64,000 nt of DNA from Chloroflexota bacterium (GTDB lineage: Bacteria > Chloroflexota > Anaerolineae > Aggregatilineales > Phototrophicaceae), in assembly GCA_011523615.1 (NCBI GenBank), contig WTGJ01000027.1:76756-140755 (forward strand), read 5' to 3'. A program made the position numbers and the translations under genes. Shown here in pieces: positions 1 to 8,254 of this stretch. The notes under the pieces were generated by a model that saw only the letters and a list, made by a program, of their open reading frames with translations, searched no databases and was not told the origin of the DNA. Within the stretch, counting starts at the first letter, position 1; every line of letters begins with the position of its first letter.

Positions 1-222
1 GACGCCCGCTGGGAATGGCAAGCCATCACCCTGGTTACGGTGGTAGGTAACACCGTGTTACAAGATGCTCCTGGCGATGCTTGGCAGCGGCAATTGGTCG
101 ACTTGCAGGTGTTGGGTCACACGAGAGGGGCACACCCCACCGCGATGAGTTTCATCCTGGCGGCAAGCGACGGCGTGGCGGCTGTCCACCGCCTGCATGA
201 ATCGCTCATCCATCAGACTTAA
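1..222 (+). CDS. Aspartate kinase, C-terminal ACT domain (5' truncated)
   Basis: The frame is open from the first base of the window to a TAA at 220-222, so only the last 73 residues of a longer protein are visible. The peptide contains ITLVTVVGN followed about 40 residues later by MSFILAASDGVAAVHRLHE. This matches the second ACT repeat of LysC-type aspartate kinases (a hydrophobic strand ending VGN or IGN, then a strand, then a V..LH helix). Aspartate kinase phosphorylates L-aspartate at the entry to lysine, threonine and methionine synthesis, and the ACT repeats bind the feedback inhibitor. The catalytic domain lies outside the window, so a bifunctional aspartokinase/homoserine dehydrogenase cannot be excluded. 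The gene converges on aroQ with only 34 bp between stop codons. Confidence 0.6.
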   Translation, partial: DARWEWQAITLVTVVGNTVLQDAPGDAWQRQLVDLQVLGHTRGAHPTAMSFILAASDGVAAVHRLHESLIHQT

Positions 223-256
223 TTTGCAGACTTGAATTGCGGCGGAATCTGAGCGC

Positions 257-712
257 TCAGTTCGCCTCTTCCGCATCATCGAAATGGGTGAGGAGAGCTT
301 CGATGCCCAGCAAGTAGCTGCGCCAACCGAAACCGCTGATCTGCCCCAGGCAGCAGGCGGCCAGCAATGAAGAATGCCGGAAGCTCTCCCGCGCGTGGAT
401 GTTGCTCAGATGCACTTCGACCACGGGGATGGTGATGCCTTGAATGGCATCACGGATGGCGATGGAGGTATGGGTGTATGCTCCGGCGTTGAAGACCACG
501 CCATCTGCCCACTGTGGCGCGAGCTGCAGGGCGGTGACGAGCTCCCCTTCATGGTTGCTTTGCTGTTGCCGCAGCTCGAGATCCCGATCGGCAAAATGTC
601 GTTCCGCTTCTGCCAGGATATCCGCCAAAGATCGCTTGCCGTAAATTTCAGGTTCGCGCTGACCCAGCTGGTTCAGATTCGGGCCGTTCAGGATCAGGAT
701 GTTTCGTTTCAC
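257..712 (-). CDS. aroQ: Type II 3-dehydroquinate dehydratase
   Basis: This 151-residue protein has the type II dehydroquinase layout: ILNGPNLNQLGQREPEIYG at the N-terminus with the catalytic Tyr in EIYG, then NAGAYTHTSIAIRDAI, then VEVHLSNIHARESFRHSS with the conserved His, and the C-terminal GQISGFGWRSYLLGIEAL. The length is normal for the dodecameric cytosolic enzyme. It converts 3-dehydroquinate to 3-dehydroshikimate, step 3 of the shikimate pathway to aromatic amino acids. No other shikimate gene is nearby, so it seems to be a stand-alone locus. It is divergent from the lipoprotein gene at 800. Confidence 0.95.
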   Translation of the reverse strand: MKRNILILNGPNLNQLGQREPEIYGKRSLADILAEAERHFADRDLELRQQQSNHEGELVTALQLAPQWADGVVFNAGAYTHTSIAIRDAIQGITIPVVEVHLSNIHARESFRHSSLLAACCLGQISGFGWRSYLLGIEALLTHFDDAEEAN

Positions 713-799
713 GCGCTGACCTTGCTCACTGTCCCTTCATTTTAGCGTGATGAGGGCATTTTGCCTGCTATCATCTATCCTGGAAAGGCAAACGATGCC

Positions 800-1462
800 A
801 TGAAACGCAGCCTACCCATTGTGCTCGCCCTGTCGTTGCTTTCCTGCAGCCTTTCGCTGATCGGTCCTTCGGCAGCGGTGGTGGTCACGCAACGAGCGGA
901 ATACGTGGCGGAAGCGACCGCGATTCGCGCCGAAATCGTAGCGGAAAGGACGCGCGTGGTTGCGACGACTCTACCGCTGTTGACCCAGGCGGCCGAACAG
1001 AATTCAGTGAATCGTCAGTTGTATGCGACAGTGGTCGCGAACAATACCCCGGCACCTGAGCTGAGTGTGGGGCAGCTGGGGGCGGAAACCAGTGGCATGG
1101 CAGATTCGCCCGGTGGCATCACCCGCTTCGAGCTGTTGGGTACAGCCGCCAGCGTGAGCGATGTGGATGGCTGCCCGCAGCAGCTGACGAACTGGTTCCC
1201 GGTGAGCTCCTCCCGCGTATATGCCTCCCTGGTGGGTTATGATGTGGAGCCGGATATCACCCTGGAAGCGCGCTGGTATTTTGGGGAAGGTCTGGTGGAA
1301 ACGCAGACCTGGCAGACCAATCGCTTTGCGGGACAATTGTGCATCTGGTTTTTCATCGAGGATGACTCGACCGAATTTCGAGCAGGCCAATGGTGGGTGG
1401 AATTGCATGCCGCTGGTCAATCCATCGCGCCGGCCAGCGGATTCACCATGGCTTCGCCTTAA
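800..1462 (+). CDS. Predicted lipoprotein with DUF2914-like C-terminal domain
   Basis: The start at 800 gives MKRSLPIVLALSLLSCS, a lipoprotein signal peptide with lipobox LLSC; the reading frame could begin at 761, but that would bury the signal. The 220-residue product has a short helical, Ala/Glu/Arg-rich stretch after the lipid anchor (about residues 25-75). A beta-rich C-terminal half follows, with LEARWYFGEGLVETQTW and AGQWWVELH, resembling the DUF2914 pattern (W-Y-G, then G-x-W-x-V). I do not recognise a specific function. It sits just upstream of a secreted M23 peptidase on the same strand, so a role at the cell surface is plausible but inferred. Confidence 0.7.
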   Translation: MKRSLPIVLALSLLSCSLSLIGPSAAVVVTQRAEYVAEATAIRAEIVAERTRVVATTLPLLTQAAEQNSVNRQLYATVVANNTPAPELSVGQLGAETSGMADSPGGITRFELLGTAASVSDVDGCPQQLTNWFPVSSSRVYASLVGYDVEPDITLEARWYFGEGLVETQTWQTNRFAGQLCIWFFIEDDSTEFRAGQWWVELHAAGQSIAPASGFTMASP

Positions 1463-1548
1463 TGCGATTTTGCGTTTATACTGATGGCGACTCTGATCAG
1501 AATCGAATGGAAGCTGCTCGGTTTGCGTTTCCCATTGCCCCTACATTG

Positions 1549-2481
1549 ATGAAGAAGACAGGCACCGGGCGGCGTTACCCTTTGTTGGCAGTGCTGATGC
1601 TATTGGCTCTATCTTGCATACCGAGTGGAGTCGGTTTTGCGCAAGATGAAACGCCACCACCCACCCATTTCGTACCGGCCGAGGACTTGCATTTTTATCT
1701 GGTGCGTCCCTTCCACTGGGATGATACCGATTGGGTCGATCGCTACTATCCCTACGGCTGGGATGCGCACAATGGCTTGGCGACGCATCACGGTGTGGAA
1801 TTCCAAAACAAACGCTTTACGCCGGTGTTGGCGGCGGGCGCGGGGATCGTCGTTTTTGCTGGCACGGATGATCGCACGCTCATCGGCCCGCAGGTTCGTT
1901 ACTACGGCCATGTCGTCATCATTCGGCATTTCTTCACCACAGAAAACGGCCAGGCAGTTTATTCGCTCTATGCTCATTTACAGGATATTGCCGTAGAAGT
2001 CGGCGATCTGGTGGAAGAATGGCAGAAGATCGGCCGGGTCGGCGATAGCGGCGTCGCGTTGGGTTCGCACTTGCATTTTGAAATCCGCGTGGGTGAGGAT
2101 CCTTTTGATTACGATGCCACGCGCAACCCGGAGCTCTGGTTGCGTGTGTATCCGCGCTACGGAACTCTGGCCGGGCGCGTCACGGATGCCAGCGGCGACC
2201 CGGTGTATGGAATGACGCTACACATTCGGCGGGATGCAGCAACCTACCCTGTGTTGACTTATGCCTACACCTATGTGGATGAAAGCGTCAATAGCGATGC
2301 GATCTTGGATGAGAATTTTGTCATCGGTGACTTGCCACGCGATGTGTACGAGGTCTACATCCGCAATGCCAACGGCAAAATTTTGTTTCGGCAGGAGGTG
2401 GAAATCCGATCCGAGCGGGTCAGTTGGCTGGAGATCCAACTCTCTGAATTGCCGGCACCGGTCATGGCAGGCGAATCTTAA
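1549..2481 (+). CDS. Exported M23-family metallopeptidase with C-terminal beta-sandwich
   Basis: Starting at 1549 gives a signal peptide (MKKTGTGRRYPLLAVLML...) ending near GVGFA-QDE; an in-frame ATG at 1507 is possible. The 310-residue product carries the lysostaphin-type peptidase core: HHGVEFQN (first metal motif), SLYAHLQDI, and GSHLHFEI with the HxH pair. The usual HxxxD of motif 1 is HxxxE here, a conservative change of a zinc ligand. After the catalytic domain comes TLAGRVTDASGDPVYG, typical of a carboxypeptidase-regulatory-like beta-sandwich. M23 enzymes cleave peptidoglycan cross-links or act as LytM-type regulators outside the membrane. The gene runs 4 bp into the convergent valS stop. 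Confidence 0.85.
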   Translation: MKKTGTGRRYPLLAVLMLLALSCIPSGVGFAQDETPPPTHFVPAEDLHFYLVRPFHWDDTDWVDRYYPYGWDAHNGLATHHGVEFQNKRFTPVLAAGAGIVVFAGTDDRTLIGPQVRYYGHVVIIRHFFTTENGQAVYSLYAHLQDIAVEVGDLVEEWQKIGRVGDSGVALGSHLHFEIRVGEDPFDYDATRNPELWLRVYPRYGTLAGRVTDASGDPVYGMTLHIRRDAATYPVLTYAYTYVDESVNSDAILDENFVIGDLPRDVYEVYIRNANGKILFRQEVEIRSERVSWLEIQLSELPAPVMAGES

Positions 2482-5120
2482 CGTAGTTTTGCCATTTGCT
2501 CTTTGAGTTGAGGTAAAGCCTCGCGTGCGTTTTGCAATTGGTCGCGTTGTTGTTGCACCACTTCCTGAGGAGCGCGCGCCACGAAGCGTTCATCAGCCAA
2601 TTGGGACTTCGCTCGCGCCGCCATTTTTTCCAGGCGCTCGATTTCTCTTTGCAACCGCGTTCGCTCCGCTTCCTGATCGACCATCTCGGTCAGGCGGATG
2701 TACAGCGTAATTTCCCCAAAAACCAGGGAGACCGCTTCAGTAGAAGGCGTTTCCCCCGCAGGGTGGATTTCCACAGACTCCACATGGCAGAGGCGCGAAA
2801 ACACGTGGCTGTGTTCCAGGACCAACCGCTCTTGTTTGCCCGGGGCAAGCTGAATGTTCAGCCGCTGGCCGGGCGGCACTTCGTATTCGCGCCGCAGTTC
2901 GCGGATGCCACGTACGATGTCCATGAGTTGCTGGAATTGATGCTCGGCTTCCACATCTGACAGGGAGTCTGCTGCGACGGGCCAGGGGGCCAACATCAGC
3001 GTTTCGCCTGGGTTGGGGAGGTGCTGCCAGATTTCTTCCGTGACGAAAGGCATGTAGGGGTGTAGCAACCGCAGCGACTGGTCGAGGCCATGAAGCAGGA
3101 CTTGCAGCGTCGCCTCGCGTTCTGCTGCCGTTCCGAGGTACAGCGCCTGTTTGCTCACTTCGATGTACCAATCGGCGAATTCACCCCACACAAAATCGTA
3201 CATTTGCCTTCCTGCTTCGCCATATTGATGATGGTCGAAGAGGCGTTGGACGTTGGCGATGAGGGCATTCAGCCGACTCAACAGCCAGCGGGAAGACAGG
3301 TCCTGTCGGGCTTTTGCGGGCAGACCCATGGGCGGTGAACCACTCCGCAGGCAAGCGGAAATGATGAAATTGGCGATTTGCCACAGCTTATTGACGAAAC
3401 GCCAGTTGCTCTCCACGCGCGCTTCATCCAGGTTCAGGTCTTTGCCGGGCGTGCCGGCAGTCACCAGCGTAAAGCGCAATGGATCCGCGCCAAAACGATC
3501 TACCAAGACCAAAGGGTCAATCACATTCCCGAGAGATTTGCTGAATTTTCTCCCCTGGGCATCGCGGACGAGGCCATGCAAGTACACGGTATGAAAGGGC
3601 ACTTCATCGGTGAACCAGAGGCCCATCATGATCATGCGCGCGACCCAGAAAAAGAGGATGTCATAGCCGGTTTCCAGCACGCTGGTGGGATAAAATCGAG
3701 CGAGATCGGCCGTTTGATCCGGCCAACCCAGTGTGCTGAAGGGCCAGAGTCCGCTGGAAAACCAGGTATCCAGCACGTCGGTTTCTGCCACCCAACCTTC
3801 GCCTGCCGGTGGTTCACTACCCACATGGATTTGTTCCCCCGGCCCGTACCAGGCGGGGATGCGGTGCCCCCACCACAGTTGCCGACTCACACACCAATCT
3901 TCAATGTGTTCCAGCCAGTGGAAATACACCTTCTCGAATTGCTCCGGGATGATCTGGATGCGTCCATCCCGCACCGCTTCGATGGCTTTTCTGGCCAGCG
4001 GTTGGATGCGGACGAACCATTGGGTGCTGAGCAAGGGTTCGATGATCTCTCCCCCTCGTTGGCTGCGGGGGATGGCGTGGCGATGGGCTTCTTCACGGAT
4101 GGCGAGCCCTTCTGCTTGCATATCCTGCCAGAGCTGGCGCCGGCATTCGAAACGGTCCAGGCCAGCGTAAGGGCCCGCCGCTTCGTTCATCGTCGCATCT
4201 TCATTCAGTACGTTGATGAAGGGGAGATTGTGACGTTGGCCCACTTCATAATCGTTGAAGTCGTGCGCCGGGGTGATTTTGAGCACCCCACTGCCGAAAT
4301 CCGGGTCGACGGATGCATCCGCGATGATAGGGATCGCCCGGTTGAGGCGTGGCACGCGGGCCGTCTTGCCGACATAGGCTGCATAGCGGGCATCTTCCGG
4401 GTGGACGGCTACCGCAGTATCCCCCAGAATCGTTTCCGGCCGGGTGGTGGCTACGGTGAGCGGTGGCTCGCCTGCCACGGGGTAGCGAAAGTAATACAAG
4501 AGGCCGTCTTCTTCTTCTCGCTCCACTTCTAGGTCGGAGACGGCGGTGCGCAGACCGGGAGACCAATTGACGAGGCGTGGGCCGCGATACACCAAACCCT
4601 GTTCGTAGAGGGTGATGAAGGCTCTTTGCACAGCGAGTGAGAGCCCGGCATCCAGGGTGAAACGTTCGCGCTCCCAATCACAACTGGCGCCCAGGCGACG
4701 CAGCTGATTTACGATGGTGCCCCCGTATTGCTCTTTCCATTGCCAGGTCCGGGCGAGGAAGGCTTCGTAGCCAATTTCTTCACGAGAAGTCCCTTCCTCG
4801 CGCAGCAATTGTTCGACCTGAAGCTGGGTGGCGATGCCGGCGTGATCACTGCCGGGCAGCCAGAGAGCGGCCTTTCCCCGCATGCGCTCGTAGCGAATCA
4901 TCAGGTCTTCCAGCGTGCAGAAAAGAGCATGACCGATGTGCAGGGCGCCGGTGACGTTGGGGGGTGGGATGCTGATGACGAAGGGCTCGGCATCGGGCGG
5001 TGCCGCTTCGGGGCGGAACCAGCCCTTTTTATCCCACCATTGATAGAGGCGGGGTTCTGCTTCTTTGAAATCGAAATGCTTTGCCAGAGGGCGGGCGTTT
5101 CGTCGGGAAATGGGGTTCAT
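2478..5120 (-). CDS. valS: Valyl-tRNA synthetase
   Basis: This 880-residue class Ia synthetase charges tRNA-Val. The HIGH motif is in PNVTGALHIGHAL (residues 61-64) and the KMSKS loop appears as KFSKS in GRKFSKSLGNVIDP (about residue 545). The CP1 editing domain contains VATTRPETILGDTAVAVHP, and the protein ends in the Arg/Lys/Gln-rich coiled coil typical of ValRS. Length is standard. The ATG at 5120 is preceded by GGAG with good spacing, directly after the transcription terminator of a T-box leader, so expression should respond to uncharged tRNA-Val. It is transcribed alone after udk, with its own promoter overlapping the udk stop codon. Confidence 0.98.
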   Translation of the reverse strand: MNPISRRNARPLAKHFDFKEAEPRLYQWWDKKGWFRPEAAPPDAEPFVISIPPPNVTGALHIGHALFCTLEDLMIRYERMRGKAALWLPGSDHAGIATQLQVEQLLREEGTSREEIGYEAFLARTWQWKEQYGGTIVNQLRRLGASCDWERERFTLDAGLSLAVQRAFITLYEQGLVYRGPRLVNWSPGLRTAVSDLEVEREEEDGLLYYFRYPVAGEPPLTVATTRPETILGDTAVAVHPEDARYAAYVGKTARVPRLNRAIPIIADASVDPDFGSGVLKITPAHDFNDYEVGQRHNLPFINVLNEDATMNEAAGPYAGLDRFECRRQLWQDMQAEGLAIREEAHRHAIPRSQRGGEIIEPLLSTQWFVRIQPLARKAIEAVRDGRIQIIPEQFEKVYFHWLEHIEDWCVSRQLWWGHRIPAWYGPGEQIHVGSEPPAGEGWVAETDVLDTWFSSGLWPFSTLGWPDQTADLARFYPTSVLETGYDILFFWVARMIMMGLWFTDEVPFHTVYLHGLVRDAQGRKFSKSLGNVIDPLVLVDRFGADPLRFTLVTAGTPGKDLNLDEARVESNWRFVNKLWQIANFIISACLRSGSPPMGLPAKARQDLSSRWLLSRLNALIANVQRLFDHHQYGEAGRQMYDFVWGEFADWYIEVSKQALYLGTAAEREATLQVLLHGLDQSLRLLHPYMPFVTEEIWQHLPNPGETLMLAPWPVAADSLSDVEAEHQFQQLMDIVRGIRELRREYEVPPGQRLNIQLAPGKQERLVLEHSHVFSRLCHVESVEIHPAGETPSTEAVSLVFGEITLYIRLTEMVDQEAERTRLQREIERLEKMAARAKSQLADERFVARAPQEVVQQQRDQLQNAREALPQLKEQMAKLR

Positions 5121-5134
5121 GCTGGCTCCAAATC

Positions 5135-5167
5135 AAAAGCCCTTCCGTCATTGCAGGACGAAAGGGC
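5135..5167 (-). terminator. T-box-controlled intrinsic terminator of valS
   Basis: GCCCTTTCGTC pairs with GACGGAAGGGC across a 7-nt loop, giving an 11-bp stem containing one G-U pair, immediately followed by TTTT. The 5' arm lies next to the T-box sequence, so antiterminator and terminator are mutually exclusive. Confidence 0.88.
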
Positions 5168-5384
5168 ATCTCTCGCGGTACCACCTTGCTTCCGTGTTTG
5201 GGGGCACCCGCAAACACGGCTCTCTACGGGATAACGGCCGTCCACCGGACCCACTTACTGAGGAAACCCTCCGGTTCAGCGGGGCGATTCAGGGGTGACG
5301 TTCGGTCTGTTTCCTGTGGGCGAGCTCACAGCATTGTGCTCGCTTCTCTGGCACAGGCGGAGAGACGTACTCTTCCCCATCACC
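5135..5384 (-). promoter_or_regulatory. T-box riboswitch (valine) in the valS leader
   Basis: On the minus strand, stem I is closed by GGTGAT-GGGG (from 5384) pairing with CCCC-TGA-ATCGCC (ending 5283), with the AAGAGTA element just inside the 5' side. The likely specifier is GTC followed by A (5297-5299), a valine codon. Stem III is CCGTGTTT/AAACACGG (5192-5219). The T-box itself reads AAGGTGGTACCGCG (5174-5187). The terminator stem follows (5135-5167) and then valS starts. This is the classical transcription-antitermination arrangement: uncharged tRNA-Val pairs with the specifier and the T-box bulge and lets RNA polymerase read through. Confidence 0.93.
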
Positions 5385-5405
5385 ATCGTTGTGGATATGC
5401 CGCAT

Positions 5406-5435
5406 AGTTTAATGGGAATGGGTGAAACTTGTCAA
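5406..5435 (-). promoter_or_regulatory. Promoter of the valS T-box transcript
   Basis: A perfect -35 TTGACA (5430-5435) overlaps the udk stop codon; TAAACT (5406-5411) lies 18 nt downstream as the -10, about 20 nt before stem I of the T-box. The spacing and the -35 are good; the -10 is only a 4/6 match. Confidence 0.6.
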
Positions 5436-6064
5436 TCCCATTCCGCCAGCACGCGGCGGATCCGCTCCGCGACCATTTCGATGGCCACCGTGTTGTAGCC
5501 CCCTTCCGGGATGATGACATCGGCATAGCGCTTGCTGGGTTCCACGAATTGCAAGTGCATCGGTCGCACCGTTTGCAGGTATTGTTGGACGACGGATTCC
5601 ACGCTGCGGCCGCGTTCCTGGGTATCGCGTTCCAGACGGCGGATGAAACGCACGTCCGGATCAATATCGACAAAGATCTTGATATCGCATAGACTGCGCA
5701 GGCTGGCTTCGGCGAGGATCAAGATCCCTTCGACCAGGATGATGGGGCGTGGCTGCACCGTTCGGGTTTGGGCCGTGCGTTCATGAATCGTGAAATCATA
5801 AACCGGTACTGCGATGGTCTGCCCCGTTTGAAGGCTGTGGATGTGTTCGGTCATCAAGGAGGTATCGAGCGAATCCGGGTGGTCAAAATTCACCTGAGTG
5901 CGCTGGGTATCGGGCAAGTGCGACAGGTCCTTGTAATAGGAATCGTGAGCGATCACGGCGATGTGATCCGCCCCCACTTGATCGATTAGGGCGGTGGCTA
6001 CTGTGGTTTTGCCGGAACCGCTCCCGCCCGCAATCCCCAGCGTCACCGGTTTCGTGCGTTCCAT
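5432..6064 (-). CDS. udk: Uridine/cytidine kinase
   Basis: This 210-residue protein has the P-loop GGSGSGKT at residues 13-20, followed by the uridine-kinase signatures HDSYYKD, FDHPDSLDT, PVYDFTIHERT and the ILVEGILIL Walker B-type strand. It phosphorylates uridine and cytidine with ATP or GTP in pyrimidine salvage. The length matches the family. GGGGTGAA precedes the ATG at 6064. It follows tRNA-Thr on the same strand and ends inside the valS promoter. Confidence 0.97.
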   Translation of the reverse strand: MERTKPVTLGIAGGSGSGKTTVATALIDQVGADHIAVIAHDSYYKDLSHLPDTQRTQVNFDHPDSLDTSLMTEHIHSLQTGQTIAVPVYDFTIHERTAQTRTVQPRPIILVEGILILAEASLRSLCDIKIFVDIDPDVRFIRRLERDTQERGRSVESVVQQYLQTVRPMHLQFVEPSKRYADVIIPEGGYNTVAIEMVAERIRRVLAEWD

Positions 6065-6089
6065 TTCACCCCATCGCTAACAGGCCCGA

Positions 6090-6161
6090 AGCCACCCATG
6101 GGATTTGAACCCATAACCTCACGCTTACGAAGCGTATGCTCTGCCATTGAGCTAGGGTGGC
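6090..6161 (-). tRNA. tRNA-Thr (anticodon CGT)
   Basis: Reading the minus strand from 6161: acceptor GCCACCC pairs with GGGTGGC, the D-arm is GCTC/GAGC, the anticodon arm is TACGC-TTCGTAA-GCGTG with anticodon CGT, and the T-arm is ATGGG-TTCAAAT-CCCAT. The discriminator is T and CCA is not encoded. A TATACT box at 6170-6175 upstream is a likely -10. Confidence 0.95.
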
Positions 6162-6195
6162 GTGGCGGCAGTATAGCAAGCGGCCCGGCCAGAGA

Positions 6196-7746
6196 CTAGT
6201 GACGAAAGTGCCTGCGGCCGGTGAAAATCATCGCCAGGCCGGCCCGATCGGCTGCCTCGATCACTTCGCGATCGCGGATGGAACCACCGGGTTGAACGAC
6301 GGCCGCGACGCCGGCTTCAGCGGCGGCTTCCAGACCGTCGGCGAAGGGAAAGAATGCATCGGAAGCGAGTGCGGCTCCTTGAGCCCGTTCACCGGCTTTC
6401 TGGCAGGCCAGGTGGACGGAATCCACTCGGCTCGGTAAGCCACCGCCGATGCCCACCGTCGCGCCGGGTTGCGCCAATGCAATGGCGTTGGAGGGGATAT
6501 GCTGGACGGCCCGCCAGGCGAAGCGCAGGGTATCGTCTTCCAATGGCGTGGGGTGCTGGCGGGTGACGCATTCCCATTTCAGCGGTAAGGCATGGGTATC
6601 GCTTTGCTGCACCAGGACTCCCCCATGGATGCTGCGGAACTCAAGGCGATCCCCGCGGTATGCTTGTTGGGCCATTTTTACCAGGCGGCAGTTGGGGCGC
6701 CGCTGGCGGAGAAGAGACACCGCTGCTGCGCTGAACTCAGGCGCGACCAGCACCTCGATGAACAATTTTCCCAATGCGTCTACGGTTTCTGGATCGACTT
6801 CCCGATTGCAGGCGATGACGCCGCCGAAAGCCGAAACAGGATCGCTCGCCAGGGCCGCGGGAAAGGCCGCAGCGATGGTCTCATCGCTGGCGATGCCGGT
6901 GGGCGTGCGGTGTTTCACGATGACGACAGTCGGCCGTTCAAAACTGCAAACGGCACGCCACGCAGCATCCAAATCCAGGAGATTGTTGTAAGAAAGCGCT
7001 TTTCCAGCCAACAATTGGTTTTCTTGCAGCGAGCTCTGGATTTCGTCTGGTGGGTGGTATAGCGCTGCGGATTGATGCGGATTTTCCCCATAGCGGAGTT
7101 TCTGTGACAATGACAAATCGAGGCGCAAGCGCTCTGGCAGTCTCATATCCGGACGCGGCAGCACGGACGCAGATGAGTCTTGCGCAGCGAAGTGAGCGGC
7201 GATGGCTGCATCATAATCCCGCGTATGGGCGAAGGCCTTCGCGGCCAATTGTTGCCGCGTCGACAGACGTAAGGTGGGGTGTTCTCGGAGCTCCCCGAGT
7301 ATGGCAGCGTAATCTTGTGGATCGCAAATCGCCGCGACGCGTTGCCAGTTCTTCGCGGCTGCGCGCAACAAGGCCACCCCGCCGATGTCGATGCTCTCGA
7401 TGATTTCAGGAGAATTCGGTTTTTCTTTTGCCACCGTTTCCGTGAAAGGATAGAGGTTGCAGATCACCATCTCGATGGCTTGGAAGCCGTGTCGGTCCAG
7501 TTCATCCAGGTCTTCTGCGCGGGCCAGAATCGCGGCGTGCAGGGCCGGATGCAGCGTCTTCACCCTGCCTCCCAACATTTCTGGGAATCGGGTCAACTCG
7601 GCGACGGGGGTCGCCCTGATGCCGGCGGTTTCCAATACCTGCGAAGTTCCGCCACTCGCAATCAACTCCCAGTCCAGATTGATGAGCTCAGCGGCAAGAG
7701 AAACGAGGCCCTGCTTGTCACTGACAGAAATCAATGCTCGTGGCAT
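6196..7746 (-). CDS. purH: Bifunctional AICAR transformylase / IMP cyclohydrolase
   Basis: The 516-residue product begins RALISVSDKQGLVSLAAEL and carries GGTSQVLETAGI and GGRVKTLHPALHAAILAR of the MGS-like cyclohydrolase domain (about residues 1-190). The AICAR transformylase half follows, with RYGENPHQSAALY, VIVKHRTPTGIA (family motif KH.NPCG) and a C-terminal GGSIRDREVIEAADRAGLAMIFTGRRHFRH. It performs the last two steps of IMP synthesis. An AGGGAG Shine-Dalgarno lies about 6 nt before the ATG. It stands alone, with tRNA-Thr downstream and a divergent small gene upstream. Confidence 0.97.
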   Translation of the reverse strand: MPRALISVSDKQGLVSLAAELINLDWELIASGGTSQVLETAGIRATPVAELTRFPEMLGGRVKTLHPALHAAILARAEDLDELDRHGFQAIEMVICNLYPFTETVAKEKPNSPEIIESIDIGGVALLRAAAKNWQRVAAICDPQDYAAILGELREHPTLRLSTRQQLAAKAFAHTRDYDAAIAAHFAAQDSSASVLPRPDMRLPERLRLDLSLSQKLRYGENPHQSAALYHPPDEIQSSLQENQLLAGKALSYNNLLDLDAAWRAVCSFERPTVVIVKHRTPTGIASDETIAAAFPAALASDPVSAFGGVIACNREVDPETVDALGKLFIEVLVAPEFSAAAVSLLRQRRPNCRLVKMAQQAYRGDRLEFRSIHGGVLVQQSDTHALPLKWECVTRQHPTPLEDDTLRFAWRAVQHIPSNAIALAQPGATVGIGGGLPSRVDSVHLACQKAGERAQGAALASDAFFPFADGLEAAAEAGVAAVVQPGGSIRDREVIEAADRAGLAMIFTGRRHFRH

Positions 7747-7839
7747 AAGCGCTCCCTGGGTTGCGTTCGGCGTTGGCTGGTTCTGTGAATTCTAGCGTGT
7801 AGCTGGAACGTACGGCAGGCAGATTCCGAGTTGGGTGCG

Positions 7840-7868
7840 TTGACAGGGCGAGGGAATCTGGTTAATCT
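7840..7868 (+). promoter_or_regulatory. Predicted promoter of the small gene at 7903
   Basis: A perfect TTGACA (7840-7845) with a 17-nt spacer precedes TAATCT (7863-7868). The -35 and spacing are ideal and the -10 is weak. It lies in the divergent region between purH and the 7903 gene. Confidence 0.5.
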
Positions 7869-7902
7869 ATTCGCGAAGTCGTAGCGGGGAGATAGCGGGT
7901 TC

Positions 7903-8223
7903 ATGGATGGCCGGCCATCGTCACAAGAAGCGCTCATCCAGCAGCGAGATGTGAAAATCCAGGAGCACCTGGCCCAATACGCTCCTGTCTGGATCGTCGA
8001 TGAAACATATCTACCGGAAGAAGACGCCCAGCAATTCCATGTGATTTTCCACCATTTTTCCTATGGTTGGGTGCGGCGGCGCTATCTCTATGATGGCTTC
8101 AATGATACGTTGTATCACAAAGGGCAAACATTACTGGCAGAAGAACAGGCACTCGCATTTCAAGCGGCAGAACCGTTTCAAGGTTTGGCCGATGCGGATG
8201 TGCCGAATGCCTACGGCGGCTGA
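7903..8223 (+). CDS. Small hypothetical protein
   Basis: The ORF encodes 106 residues, rich in Gln, Asp, Tyr and aromatic residues (FHVIFHHFSYGWVRRRYLY), with no signal peptide, membrane segment or recognised motif. The start at 7903 follows GGGGAG and GCGGG stretches and a good -35 box upstream. The central FHHFSYGWVRRRYLYDGF block followed by ETLY/DTLYHKG could be a small beta-rich fold. It is isolated between purH (divergent) and a glycosyltransferase (convergent). I do not recognise the family. Coding status rests on the promoter, the length and the absence of a better ORF. Confidence 0.55.
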   Translation: MDGRPSSQEALIQQRDVKIQEHLAQYAPVWIVDETYLPEEDAQQFHVIFHHFSYGWVRRRYLYDGFNDTLYHKGQTLLAEEQALAFQAAEPFQGLADADVPNAYGG

Positions 8224-8254
8224 TGGATCTGGCCTCTGCAATTGAGGAATGCAA

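Noticed and set aside
3378-4532. Long plus-strand frame opposite valS
   Set aside because: Fully antisense to valS, with no recognisable protein features.
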